A stretch of DNA of 64,000 bases from Geomicrobium sp. JCM 19038 (GTDB taxonomy: Bacteria > Bacillota > Bacilli > Bacillales > Marinococcaceae), in the NCBI RefSeq assembly GCF_000698125.1, contig NZ_BAXA01000016.1:1-64000 (forward strand). The letters are read 5' to 3'. The notes under the pieces were generated by a model. It was not told the DNA's origin. It made no database searches and saw nothing but the letters and a program-made list of their open reading frames with translations. This document shows positions 35,843-44,741 of this stretch, piece by piece. Within the stretch, counting starts at the first letter, position 1; each line of letters begins with the position of its first letter. The position numbers and the translations under genes are program-made.

Positions 35843-36304
35843 ATGACAAATGAAGAACTTCAACAGTGGACGGAACGGTTATCAAAGGATCGTTTCTATA
35901 AACCATTTAATCACACGATCACATTCAATCGTCGATTAAGAACGACAGGTGGGCGTTATTTGTTACATACGCACAACATCGAAATGAACCCGAAGCAATT
36001 GGAGCACTTTGGGATTGAAGAATTTGAGAAGATCATTCTTCATGAGCTCTGTCATTATCACCTACATATAGAAGGGAAAGGCTATCAACATAAAGACGCA
36101 AGTTTCAAACAGTTGTTGAATCAAGTTGGAGGAAGCAGGTATTGTAACCTTGTCCCTGGAACGTACAAACCATTGGTATATAAGTATTTTTACCAATGTG
36201 TGAAGTGCAATCAAACGTATCGACGCAAACGGCAAATGGATGTGAATCGGTATGTTTGTGGACGGTGTAAAGGGAAATTAAAAAAAGTTAATGAAAACCG
36301 TTGA
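35843..36304 (+). CDS. SprT-family metalloprotein (YdcK-like)
   Basis: 153 residues. Zinc site HELCHYH with a C-terminal zinc ribbon of two CxxC pairs (CVKCNQTYRRK.., CGRCKGKL). SprT-like proteins resemble zinc metalloproteases; the function in Firmicutes is unknown. The ATG at 35843 follows GAGGTGATG. Same position as ydcK beside the tRNA cluster. Confidence 0.92.
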   Translation: MTNEELQQWTERLSKDRFYKPFNHTITFNRRLRTTGGRYLLHTHNIEMNPKQLEHFGIEEFEKIILHELCHYHLHIEGKGYQHKDASFKQLLNQVGGSRYCNLVPGTYKPLVYKYFYQCVKCNQTYRRKRQMDVNRYVCGRCKGKLKKVNENR

Positions 36305-36395
36305 CGGTATTTGATAGCCTGTGCTATATTATAAAAGTCGCCAAGAGAGAAACACAAAACGACAGCAACACTTAAAAAAATACATAAAAAAGTTG

Positions 36396-36425
36396 TTGAC
36401 ATAACAACAACGACCATGATAAGAT
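36396..36425 (+). promoter_or_regulatory. Sigma-A promoter of the tRNA operon
   Basis: TTGACA (36396-36401), 18 bases, TAAGAT (36420-36425), 43 bases before the first tRNA. An AT/A-tract rich upstream region could serve as an UP element. Confidence 0.75.
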
Positions 36426-36467
36426 ATTACTTGCCTGTTACGAAATGAACGGACAAGCAAACAACAT

Positions 36468-36542
36468 TCCACAGTAGCTCAGTGGTAGAGCAACCGGCTG
36501 TTAACCGGTAGGTCGCTGGTTCGAATCCTGCCTGTGGAGCCA
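36468..36542 (+). tRNA. tRNA-Asn (GTT)
   Basis: Acceptor TCCACAG/CTGTGGA closes, anticodon loop CTGTTAAC, T-loop TTCGAAT, encoded CCA. First of eight tRNAs transcribed together. Confidence 0.96.
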
Positions 36543-36545
36543 TTC

Positions 36546-36636
36546 GGAGAAGTACTCAAGTGGCTGAAGAGGCGCCCCTGCTAAGGGTGTAGGTCGCGAA
36601 AGCGGCGCGAGGGTTCAAATCCCTCCTTCTCCGCCA
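36546..36636 (+). tRNA. tRNA-Ser (GCT)
   Basis: Class II tRNA of 91 bases with long variable arm, acceptor GGAGAAG/CTTCTCC, anticodon GCT in CTGCTAA, CCA encoded. Confidence 0.96.
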
Positions 36637-36663
36637 TTGAAACTTTGTGAATTTGACAAGCAT

Positions 36664-36737
36664 GGCCCGTTGGTCAAGGGTTAAGACACCGCCCTTTCAC
36701 GGCGGTAACGCGGGTTCGAATCCCGCACGGGTCACCA
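36664..36737 (+). tRNA. tRNA-Glu (TTC)
   Basis: Acceptor GGCCCGT/ACGGGTC, anticodon loop CTTTCAC, T-arm GCGGGTTCGAATCCCGC, CCA encoded. Confidence 0.95.
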
Positions 36738-36743
36738 TTTATC

Positions 36744-36819
36744 GGAGGGTTAGCTCAGCTGGGAGAGCATCTGCCTTACAAGCAGGGGGTCGGCGGTTCG
36801 ATCCCGTCACCCTCCACCA
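36744..36819 (+). tRNA. tRNA-Val (TAC)
   Basis: Acceptor GGAGGGT/ACCCTCC, anticodon loop CTTACAA, T-loop TTCGATC, CCA encoded. Confidence 0.95.
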
Positions 36820-36887
36820 TTTTCACTTGAATGAGTGAATAGGAAACGCTGCATTTGCAGAAGTTAATAGAGAGAATTTTTATAAGT

Positions 36888-36961
36888 GGGCCTGTGGTGT
36901 AGCGGTTAACATGCCTGCCTGTCACGCAGGAGATCGCGGGTTCGATCCGTCAGGCCCGCCA
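36888..36961 (+). tRNA. tRNA-Asp (GTC), T-arm two bases short as written
   Basis: Acceptor GGGCCTG/CAGGCCC closes and the anticodon loop CTGTCAC is normal. The T-arm reads GCGGGTTCGATCCGT, two bases fewer than the usual 17, so the T-stem cannot form fully. Probably a sequence error. Confidence 0.88.
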
Positions 36962-37000
36962 TTTATAGAAAATCCAATCCTTGTAAACATAATGGAATAG

Positions 37001-37074
37001 TGGCCATAGCCAAGCGGTAAGGCATCGGATTTTGATTCCGTGATGCGCTGGTTCGAATCCAGCTGGCCCAGCCA
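37001..37074 (+). tRNA. tRNA-Gln (TTG), one acceptor base missing as written
   Basis: Anticodon TTG in TTTTGAT, T-loop TTCGAAT. The 3' acceptor arm TGGCCCA needs 5' TGGGCCA, but the sequence begins TGGCCA: one G is missing from a GGG run. Confidence 0.9.
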
Positions 37075-37112
37075 TTTTAATTACAGTTTGCCTAAGTAAC
37101 ATTTACACACAT

Positions 37113-37198
37113 GCGGGTGTGGCGGAATTGGCAGACGCGCTAGACTTAGGATCTAGTGTCCTTGTGACGTGGGGGTTCAAGTCCCTCCACCCGCACCA
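37113..37198 (+). tRNA. tRNA-Leu (TAG)
   Basis: Class II, 86 bases, acceptor GCGGGTG/CACCCGC, anticodon TAG in CTTAGGA, CCA encoded. Confidence 0.95.
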
Positions 37199-37213
37199 TA
37201 TTTATACCAAGAC

Positions 37214-37301
<88 letters not shown>

Positions 37302-37317
37302 TTCATATAAACGAAGC

Positions 37318-37386
37318 AATACCAACGCAATTGAGCGGGTGGTATTTTTTGTGTCTTCATTTCCAAGTGGAAATGAAGACTTTTTT
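37318..37386 (+). terminator. Two tandem terminators of the tRNA operon
   Basis: First, ATACC...GGTAT hairpin with six T (37318-37350). Second, GTCTTCATTTCC/GGAAATGAAGAC with a four-base loop and six T (37353-37386). Confidence 0.9.
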
Positions 37387-37524
37387 ATTCACCAACTTAC
37401 TTAAGGGCATATTTTAGAAGTGCTCAAATAGGGAATTGAAGTCGCTGACTTAAGTGAGATAAGCATCGATCTTTTAAAAGCGTGGCTCTTCGGAAATTGA
37501 AGAATCACGCTTTGAATTTAAACA

Positions 37525-38736
37525 CTATTTATATACAAGCTTGCGCAGGAGAAAATCTAATGGTCCAGGTATTCTTTTTTTAGCCATTATCGTTGCAATA
37601 ACTAAACCTAACAGCCAGACGAACAGTGCGATTAGTAAAGCACCAGTACTGTGTAATGATGCTCCTAGGCCAAGAGCAACTGGAGATAATAAGATGACTA
37701 ACATTGTTTCATTGAAAACATAAAAGGTCAATGAGCGACGCCCTAATGCTTGGAGGGATCGAGTGATGAGTCCTGCTTGCTTTACAGACGACCCGATCAG
37801 CCCAAATATTCCCATATAACCTAGTCCGCCTGCGATTCCTGTTATGATTTGCAAGAAGGTCATGAATCCTTCCATTTGAGGGGTTGTGATCCACATACCA
37901 ACACTAATCAATGCTAAAGGTAGGGCACCAACAATCGACACGGTTGTTCCGATTATAGCCATACGCTTCAACCAATTGCGATGCAGTTTCGCATCCAGTA
38001 AGTTTCTATGCCCTGCCCAGACACCAATCAAAAGAGTTAATAGCATTGGGTACATAACAAGCTGTCCGAGCATACCGATTGGTAAATTAATAACGTTATA
38101 GAATAGTGCTTCGACATAAGTCCCCGGCGTTAAGCTTCCACGACTTGGTGTTTCTACATTAGCGATATCTGTAATCACAGAGAATATCACCCATATAATA
38201 GGCAAAACGATCACAAAAAACAAACTCATAAAGACTAATGCATGGGTAAGAACTTTATCTTTCTTAAATAAGATCCACCCAATAAGGAAGGTTGAAATTC
38301 CGTAGACGAAGAGAATGTCAATTCCGCCAATAAATACAGCATGTATGATACCAAAGAGTATAAGAAATAACGCTCTTCGTCTTATTAACTGTTTTGATTT
38401 TCTTTCTAACATCCCGCTCTCTGTTTGTCGCCTTACCATCATTGCGAGTCCATAACCAAACAGAAGTGCAAATAAAGGCAAACCACGGTTGGCGACGAAC
38501 AAAGTACTGAAGAAATTGGTTACATCATCTACAAGTGTTCCTCCAAGAGGACGACCGATTTGTGTTGTTTCAGTTGCGACTACCCACAACGTTGCATGTG
38601 CGATCGCAATAATAAGCAACATAAATCCCCGGGCTAGATCAGGGGCTAATAAACGTCCATCTGTATTTCCATGTAACGAGTGCTGAGGATTGGTCGACCG
38701 CTTTACAATTGATCCAGAATCTTTAGTTCCAGACAT
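37525..38736 (-). CDS. DUF418-family polytopic membrane protein
   Basis: 403 residues with about ten transmembrane helices. The N-terminal DLARGFMLLIIAIAHA and the C-terminal GRRSLTFYVFNETMLVILLSPVALGLG region belong to DUF418 (YeiB-like), distantly related to acyltransferase-3 membrane proteins. Substrate unknown. ATG with AAGGAAGTGAT upstream. Stands alone. Confidence 0.85.
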   Translation of the reverse strand: MSGTKDSGSIVKRSTNPQHSLHGNTDGRLLAPDLARGFMLLIIAIAHATLWVVATETTQIGRPLGGTLVDDVTNFFSTLFVANRGLPLFALLFGYGLAMMVRRQTESGMLERKSKQLIRRRALFLILFGIIHAVFIGGIDILFVYGISTFLIGWILFKKDKVLTHALVFMSLFFVIVLPIIWVIFSVITDIANVETPSRGSLTPGTYVEALFYNVINLPIGMLGQLVMYPMLLTLLIGVWAGHRNLLDAKLHRNWLKRMAIIGTTVSIVGALPLALISVGMWITTPQMEGFMTFLQIITGIAGGLGYMGIFGLIGSSVKQAGLITRSLQALGRRSLTFYVFNETMLVILLSPVALGLGASLHSTGALLIALFVWLLGLVIATIMAKKRIPGPLDFLLRKLVYK

Positions 38737-39102
38737 GCTTGCATCACTTCCTTTAAATAGTAAACGTTTAGCGAATGACTTGTTTTAAGTATCGTGGAAA
38801 GTACAACAGGATTCAGCTGTTTTGTCATGAAAGGGGGGAGTTTGAGACTGAAGGGGGTAATACTCTGTAACTTTGGTTTGCTTAAATGCTCTTAAATAAC
38901 AAATACGAGTGATCATTTACTAACAAAAAGCCCTCATTACAAATTTGAAATGAGCTTTTTGTATGTTTAATTCTTCTTTCTACATCATTCAAAGTACTTT
39001 TTTAAATGTAAGCAAAGGTTTGATGGATAAGGATTTCTAGCTATCGTTTCATTCGCTGATCAAAAAAAGTAATTGACACGAGAGGGAAAGTTATTTAATC
39101 TA
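38737..39102. other. Intergenic stretch with one terminator-like hairpin
   Basis: About 365 bases upstream of the Zur-controlled genes. A hairpin at about 38924-38960 (AAAAAG..CTCATT/AATGAG..CTTTTT) looks like a terminator, yet no gene ends nearby. It could close a short untranslated transcript. No credible coding frame. Confidence 0.45.
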
Positions 39103-39124
39103 TAAATCGTAATCGTTACGATTA
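39103..39124 (+). promoter_or_regulatory. Zur box
   Basis: TAAATCGTAATCGTTACGATTA, a near-perfect palindrome matching the Bacillus Zur operator (TAAATCGTAAT-N-ATTACGATTTA). It lies 22 bases before the alternative S14 gene, so zinc-loaded Zur would repress this gene and probably zinT. Confidence 0.9.
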
Positions 39125-39145
39125 AAGAAAGGGGTACTAAAAAGT

Positions 39146-39414
39146 TTGGCAAAAAAATCTAAAGTCGCAAAAGAGCGTAAACGTCAAGAATTGGTTGCAA
39201 CCTATGCAGAACGTCGAAGAGAACTCAAAGAAAAAGGAGATTATGAAGCATTGAGAAATTTGCCGAGGGATTCTTCTCCGACGAGGTTAAAGAATCGATG
39301 TGAAATTACCGGTCGCCTAGGGGATACATGAGAAAGTATAAGATGTCTCGGATTGCCTTTCGAGAATTAGCTCATAAAGGTCAACTACCAGGAGTTAAAA
39401 AAGCAAGTTGGTAA
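39146..39414 (+). pseudogene. rpsN: Alternative (zinc-free) 30S ribosomal protein S14, one frameshift as written
   Basis: The N-terminus [20 protein letters not shown] and [15 protein letters not shown] lack the CxxC pairs of zinc-binding S14, so this is the C- paralogue (RpsN2/YhzA). One C is missing at 39316-39318; repair gives [35 protein letters not shown] and 89 residues, the family length. TTG start with AAAGGGG upstream. Replaces zinc-bearing S14 in ribosomes under zinc starvation, in line with the Zur box. Confidence 0.93.
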
Positions 39415-39496
39415 TAATTTAATATCCGATACTTATTGCTGTTTGCAAAAGCCATATGAATCAAAAGAATACAAGAGGAACGAAGGAGAACGTAAC

Positions 39497-40531
39497 ATGA
39501 AAAAAAACATACAGAGAAGCGTAACACTGTTAGCTGCTTTAGCACTATTTGTCGCATGTGATGCCTCAGAAAATGGTGATGAGTCAACGTCATCGGATGG
39601 AAGTGAACAACTAGAAGCAAGTCATGATGGCGATGATCATGATCACGATGAACATCAAGATCCAGGTCAACATGTACCAGAGGACGTAGACATTGAAGGG
39701 TTGGCGGATCATTATCACACTGGAGACAATGTAGAACTTATTGCACATTATGACGATGATACTAAATACGATCATTGGCATTGGTATACAAGAGACGATG
39801 ATCATGCTGAGTGGGAAACGGTACCCGACCATGGTACAGACCAGTATACGGGCGAGGCTACGGTGAACGGTCAAGAGATTAAAGCGGTGCTTTTTGATGA
39901 TGATCATGAAGCGTATGTTCAATCCCCTGTACTCGAAGTTGTGATCGATGACCATGACCACGATCACAGCCATGCCCATGATGAAGAAAGCCAAAGAATT
40001 TATGATGGCTTCTTTTATGACGACGATGTAGAGGATCGTTCATTATCAGATTGGAGTGGGGATTGGCAATCTGTATACCCTTATTTGCAAGAGGGTGCGT
40101 TAGATGAGGTTTTTGAACATAAAGCGAATGAAGCAGAAAGTAACATGACTGCTGAAGAGTATAAAGAATATTATGAAGTTGGTTATGAAACGAATGTCGA
40201 TCGCATCGTCATTGATGAAGATCACTTTACCTTTTTTGAAGAAGGTGAAGAGTATACAGCTGAGTATGGCAACGATGGTTTTGAGATTCTAACGTACGAG
40301 GCAGGTAATCGAGGGGTACGATTTATTTTTGAGAAATCCGATGGAGACGAAGAGATGCCACAATTTATTCAGTTCAGCGATCATGAGATTTCCCCTACGG
40401 ACTCACATCATTTTCATCTCTATTGGGGAGATGACCGTGAGGAACTATTAAATGAAGTAACGAATTGGCCAACGTATTATCCATCAACGATGAGTGAAGA
40501 GGAAATTGTTCATGAGATGATTGCTCATTAA
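39497..40531 (+). CDS. zinT: ZinT-domain zinc-binding lipoprotein
   Basis: 344 residues. Lipobox FVAC (Cys21), Asp/His-rich metal-collecting stretches (DGDDHDHDEHQDPGQH and DDHDHDHSHAHDEE), then a C-terminal ZinT/YodA domain (LSDWSGDWQSVYPYLQEGALDEVF, and the SHHFHLYWGD-type His motif near the end). It captures Zn(II) outside the membrane and passes it to a ZnuABC/AdcABC importer. It follows rpsN2 by 80 bases with no terminator between, so the Zur box probably controls both. The region between residues about 75 and 165 is a separate beta-rich domain. RBS AAGGAG. Confidence 0.9.
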   Translation: MKKNIQRSVTLLAALALFVACDASENGDESTSSDGSEQLEASHDGDDHDHDEHQDPGQHVPEDVDIEGLADHYHTGDNVELIAHYDDDTKYDHWHWYTRDDDHAEWETVPDHGTDQYTGEATVNGQEIKAVLFDDDHEAYVQSPVLEVVIDDHDHDHSHAHDEESQRIYDGFFYDDDVEDRSLSDWSGDWQSVYPYLQEGALDEVFEHKANEAESNMTAEEYKEYYEVGYETNVDRIVIDEDHFTFFEEGEEYTAEYGNDGFEILTYEAGNRGVRFIFEKSDGDEEMPQFIQFSDHEISPTDSHHFHLYWGDDREELLNEVTNWPTYYPSTMSEEEIVHEMIAH

Positions 40532-40533
40532 AG

Positions 40534-40575
40534 AAAAGCGACCATTGAATCATCCGGTATTTAATGGTCGTTTTA
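40534..40575 (+). terminator. Terminator of the Zur operon
   Basis: AAAGCGACCATT/AATGGTCGTTTT arms with a 16-base loop and T-run after the zinT stop. Confidence 0.75.
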
Positions 40576-40671
40576 CTATTCTCACTAATCACTTAGTTCA
40601 GATATAATAAGGAAGAAAAGATGAGATGATCATTTAGTTTAGACATCATTATATCGAGGAAGGTGATTCAA

Positions 40672-41550
40672 GTGAGTCTAAATATGACAAAGCCTGCGTC
40701 TGTAAGAGAGCTTTCTAACTTCTTGGCAACAATGAACAACCAACCAAAACATCACATCGGTTTTTGTGGGGAGGACAGTAGTGAAATTTATGATACGCTC
40801 GTGAATGATTTTTCAGATTTGCCATTCGAAGAATCGTTTGTGGTTGCATACAAAGAAAATGCAATCGTTGGTGCACTTGGTCTAGATATTGATTTACCGA
40901 GGGGAGTTGCCGATGTCTGGGGACCGTTTATACATGAAGAAGAGATGGGACTTGCTGTTGAGTTATGGAATCAATTAATTCAAAACGTACCTAAAGAGGT
41001 AAGTAAATTCTCTTTCTTTATAAATAAGGAAAATACGTTTGTAAAACAATTCGCGATCGACCGTAAAGGGATTGAACGAGGTTCAGATCTCGTTTTGCAA
41101 AGAACAAGAGAGAGCTTCAGTAAGCAGGAAGTTCAAGTAGAACCGTATATGAACCCCTATTGTGATTCCTTTTCAGATCTTCATAATCAGCTATTCCCGA
41201 ACACGTATTATGATGGGCAAACGATCCACAATCGCTTGAATGACGATAACCAATTAATTGTCGTTACAGAGAATGAATCAACCATTCAAGGGTATGTATA
41301 CTTCGAAGCAAGCCCGAAGCATAGTGAAGGAACCATTGAGTATGTAGGTGTAGCAGAAGCATTTAGAAAACAAGGGGTTGCAAAAAGGTTAATCCGTTGT
41401 GCGCTCAACGAGCTGTTTTCTTATGAATCAATTAATGAGATCACCATTTGTGTTGAAGCAGACCACCAAGCAGCAATTGCACTCTATCAGTCGGTCGGTT
41501 TTGAAGTGAAATACCAGTTGCTGAGCTATCAAGTCGATTTAGATTCGTAA
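40672..41550 (+). CDS. Two-domain GNAT-family N-acetyltransferase
   Basis: 292 residues. The C-terminal half has a canonical GNAT core (TIEYVGVAEAFRKQGVAKRLIRCAL, AIALYQSVGFEVKYQ). The N-terminal half is a degenerate GNAT-like domain (FVVAYKENAIVGALGLDID...ADVWGPFI). Substrate unknown. GTG 40672 with GGAAGGTGA upstream is preferred over an earlier in-frame GTG. Confidence 0.82.
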   Translation: MSLNMTKPASVRELSNFLATMNNQPKHHIGFCGEDSSEIYDTLVNDFSDLPFEESFVVAYKENAIVGALGLDIDLPRGVADVWGPFIHEEEMGLAVELWNQLIQNVPKEVSKFSFFINKENTFVKQFAIDRKGIERGSDLVLQRTRESFSKQEVQVEPYMNPYCDSFSDLHNQLFPNTYYDGQTIHNRLNDDNQLIVVTENESTIQGYVYFEASPKHSEGTIEYVGVAEAFRKQGVAKRLIRCALNELFSYESINEITICVEADHQAAIALYQSVGFEVKYQLLSYQVDLDS

Positions 41551-41578
41551 AGCCATTTACTCTTATAATGCTTTTGGA

Positions 41579-41612
41579 ACAAAAAAAGATCTGCAACGTG
41601 CGCAGATCTAAC
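41579..41612 (-). terminator. Terminator of fmdA-fmdB
   Basis: AGATCTGC/GCAGATCT with a seven-base loop and an A-run on the + side (T-run on the minus strand). It overlaps the fmdB stop. Confidence 0.88.
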
Positions 41613-41874
41613 CAATTTGCCACGGGCGTGCTGTGGACTTGTTTTGTTTGCGTGTCGTGCCTTGCAGTTGATCTTTTTGTGTGAGGGTCGGGGTTGCGCC
41701 TTGGTCGACCTTCCGTTTGACAGTGGCATTCATTGTGAATGTGTTCGGAACTTTGAAGATTCGCTTTGATGGCTTTGTACAAACGGGACATACGGACTTT
41801 GTCTTGTCGCCATGTGATGAGGTGTGTCTCTCTTCAAATGGCCCACAAGACGGACAAGTAAATGAATAAATCAT
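41608..41874 (-). CDS. FmdB-type zinc ribbon protein
   Basis: 88 residues. An N-terminal zinc ribbon, YSFTCPSCGPFEERHTSS then SVCPVCTKPSKRIFKVPNTF (two CxxC pairs), is the FmdB/RRM signature; the tail is basic. FmdB proteins accompany formamidase/acetamidase genes and are thought to regulate or aid them. It lies 9 bases after fmdA on the same strand, so the two form one operon. Confidence 0.88.
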   Translation of the reverse strand: MIYSFTCPSCGPFEERHTSSHGDKTKSVCPVCTKPSKRIFKVPNTFTMNATVKRKVDQGATPTLTQKDQLQGTTRKQNKSTARPWQIG

Positions 41875-41883
41875 AAGGGTTTA

Positions 41884-43068
41884 TCATTCCTTTTTCGGGA
41901 GGATATCTTTGTTGAAAATTGCCGTTGGAATGGATACTGTACAACACGCATTTGGAATGTCAACAATTCCTGCGACTCGACCTTCAATCGGCGCTGTTCC
42001 TAAAATCATATACGCTTGTTCAGCTGTGTAGCCGACTGTCTTTAAATAATCAATCGCATTGAGGCATGCATTGCGATAGGCAATATTTGTATCAAGATAG
42101 CTCTGTTTGCCAGACGTGTTATCAACGCTTACGCCTTCGAATGTGAGAAACTCTGTGTAGTTCGGATCCATTGGACCAGGTTGGAACACTGGGTTTTGAA
42201 GAATGTTATATTTTTCCATTCCGCCTTTAATGACATCAACATGCAAGTCGATCCATCCTGGCATTTCAATTCCACCACAAAATGTGATTTCACCGTCTCC
42301 TTGAGAGAAGTGAAGGTCCCCAACTGAGAGCTTGGCGCCTTGAACAAAAACAGGGAAATAGATGCGAGATCCACGAGAGAGATTTTTGATGTCACAGTTA
42401 CCTCCATTCTCTCTAGGAGGAACAGTTCTAGCACCTTCTTTTGCTACGCGATCGAATTCTTCTCCTTGAAGCGTACCGAGAACAACGCTTTCAGGATTAG
42501 GGAGTTCTGCAAGAGGAGGAACACGCTTAGGGTCTTCATCAACGAGTGCGGTTTCACGTCGATTCCATTCAGCGAGCAATTCGTGTGAAGGAGCGACTCC
42601 GATTAGACCTGGGTGAATGATACCTGCGAATTTTACGTCAGGAATGTGACGACTCGTGGCGTAGATACCGTGAAAGTCCCAAATCGATTTCTGGGCATTT
42701 GGAAAATGATCAACAAGAAAACCACCGCCATTTTCTTTTGCAAAGATGCCATTAAAGCCCCATTCGTGATCTTGGAAGGCACCTACATTGAGAATATCAA
42801 CGACAAGCAAATCTCCTGGTTGGACACCATTTACATGAGCAGGTCCACTTAAGACGTGTACGCGATCTAAGTCAACATGTTCAATATCACTAGGATCATC
42901 GTTGTTTGAGATTTGCCCATCGGTCCAGTCTAAACATTCCATTCGAAAGGATTCACCTGGGTTTACGCTAAAGGCAGCAGGAATGTCTGGATGCCAGCGG
43001 TTGTGTCCGGGTACGGCTTGCTTGTCCATTTTCTTCGTAAGATCAACTTTAAAGCGTGTTTCAGGCAT
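41884..43068 (-). CDS. fmdA: Formamidase / acetamidase
   Basis: 394 residues, full length for the FmdA_AmdA family (formamide to formate plus ammonia). N-terminus FKVDLTKKMDKQAVPGHNRWHPDIPAAFSV; DWTDGQISNNDDPSDI; GPAHVNGVQPGDLLVVDIL; ENGGNCDIKNLSRGSRIYFPV; VGDLHFSQGDGEI are characteristic. It may supply nitrogen. Start ATG with a GGAG RBS. A separate MFS gene diverges upstream. Confidence 0.93.
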   Translation of the reverse strand: MPETRFKVDLTKKMDKQAVPGHNRWHPDIPAAFSVNPGESFRMECLDWTDGQISNNDDPSDIEHVDLDRVHVLSGPAHVNGVQPGDLLVVDILNVGAFQDHEWGFNGIFAKENGGGFLVDHFPNAQKSIWDFHGIYATSRHIPDVKFAGIIHPGLIGVAPSHELLAEWNRRETALVDEDPKRVPPLAELPNPESVVLGTLQGEEFDRVAKEGARTVPPRENGGNCDIKNLSRGSRIYFPVFVQGAKLSVGDLHFSQGDGEITFCGGIEMPGWIDLHVDVIKGGMEKYNILQNPVFQPGPMDPNYTEFLTFEGVSVDNTSGKQSYLDTNIAYRNACLNAIDYLKTVGYTAEQAYMILGTAPIEGRVAGIVDIPNACCTVSIPTAIFNKDILPKKE

Positions 43069-43413
43069 TGCAATTCACTCCTTCAGCAAGGGTATAGGAT
43101 AGTTCTATTGTTAGATAAAATAGTTGGAATTGTCAAATATATTGTTATCTTATATAACATCGATCGTTTCGTAGAGTAATGATATTCATTCAAATGATAC
43201 TATTTTAGAAATTAGTCAATTTCACACGATAGTAGTCAGATGAATTTGACGTTAAGCGCTTTCAACTTTATACTAATCCTATTACATGATGAACTGTTCA
43301 GTCATATGCGACCTAGCCATGGTGTTCCTCTATGACGAAAAGCCAGTTTACTTTAACGGAGTAGATGGGCTTTTTTTCATGCCCAGTTAAAATTGGATAG
43401 CTGGGGAAGTGAA
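43069..43413. other. Divergent promoter region between fmdA and the MFS gene
   Basis: 345 bases, AT-rich around 43110-43200, with no credible coding frame. A hairpin ATGGGC..GCCCAG with a T-run inside the loop lies just ahead of the MFS gene (about 43365-43388) and could affect its expression. Confidence 0.4.
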
Positions 43414-44675
43414 ATGATGGGGTTTGGAAAATGGTATTTTGGCTGGAATATTGTAGCGGCAGCGACAATCATTACGTTATTAACGGTTGGAATGAGAATG
43501 GGGATGGGACCGTTCGTTCTTCCAATTATGGAAGACTTGAATTTTGATCGTACAGAGTTATCGACAATGATCGCTGTCGGGATGATCGTTTATGGAATGG
43601 GGATGCCACTTGCTGGTTATTTAGTCGAACGTTATAGCACCAATTTTGTGCTTCGATTAGGGATTCTAATCGTAACAGTGTCCTGCATTTGGACCGTTTT
43701 AGCGACACATCCGTTTAATTTCTTCATGGCGTTTGGTGTGTTTTTGTCATTAGGACTTGCGTTTACGAGTCCAGTCGCACTCACCCCAGTCATTGCAAAG
43801 TGGTTCACGAGGCAGAGGGGAAGAGCTTTATTTTACTTATCTACAGGTTCCATGGCTGGAATTGCCATTATGACCCCAGTGTTAACAATGGTGATTAATC
43901 GTTTTGGATGGCAAGCGACCATTCTTTTGTTTGCGGTCGCGTTTCTTGTCATTATTATTCCGATGACGATTTTTATCGTCCGTGATGAAGCGCCTAAAAA
44001 CACTGATGAATTGGAAGTACCAGAGCCAAACTCAGCATCACAACGGAAGCCAGTCATTCGTTTAACGTGGAAAGAAGCAATGTCAACGTCGCCGTTTTGG
44101 TTGATTACATTTGGATTGTTTGCTTGCGGCTTTAGCATGAATTTGCTCGGAACACATGGTGTACCGATGTTACAAGATCACGGGTTCGATGCAATGACCG
44201 CTTCATTTGCAATTGGTTTGATTGGTCTTGTTGCGATTCCAAGTACGTTGGTTTTAGGTACGCTTTCTGATAAAATGCCTCGAAAATATTTGCTCGCACT
44301 CATTTATTTAGTGAGAGGAATGGGTCTAATCGCATTGGTGATGGTTGCATCTTTATGGCAATTGTATGTTGTTGTCATTGTTGCAGGGTTTGTATGGGCA
44401 GGAAGTATTGCCCTCTCATCAGCGATGTTGTCCGATGTATACGGATTAAAGCTTGTAGGGTTGCTCTATGGATGGGCGTACTTTGGTCATCAAGTGGGTG
44501 CAATGTTCAGTTCTTGGCTCGGGGCTGGGGGTATGATCAGTTCGGAACGCATTTCATTTCGTTTGCGGCTGCTGGCGTGATATTATTTCTTGCGAGTGTC
44601 GCCTCATTAAACGTACGTAATCATCTTGAGTACAAGAAACGTCTCCCTAAACAGACGACTGAAGTAACAAACTAG
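43414..44675 (+). pseudogene. MFS transporter (one frameshift as written)
   Basis: Twelve predicted transmembrane helices over about 420 residues once repaired. MFS loop motifs AGYLVERYS (loop 2-3), FTRQRGRAL (loop 4-5) and GTLSDKMPRKY (loop 8-9) are clear. This is the family with oxalate/formate antiporters and YbfB-like monocarboxylate carriers. As written the frame breaks at 44521-44524: one missing G restores SWLGGWGYDQFGTHFISFAAAGVILFL. ATG 43414 with GGGGAAG upstream. The role next to formamidase (for example export of formate) is speculation. Confidence 0.82.
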
Positions 44676-44741
44676 AATTCGTTAGATTTTAAGGATATAA
44701 GATTGACTGTAAGCACAGTCATGCAATTGAGGTGAAGAAAG

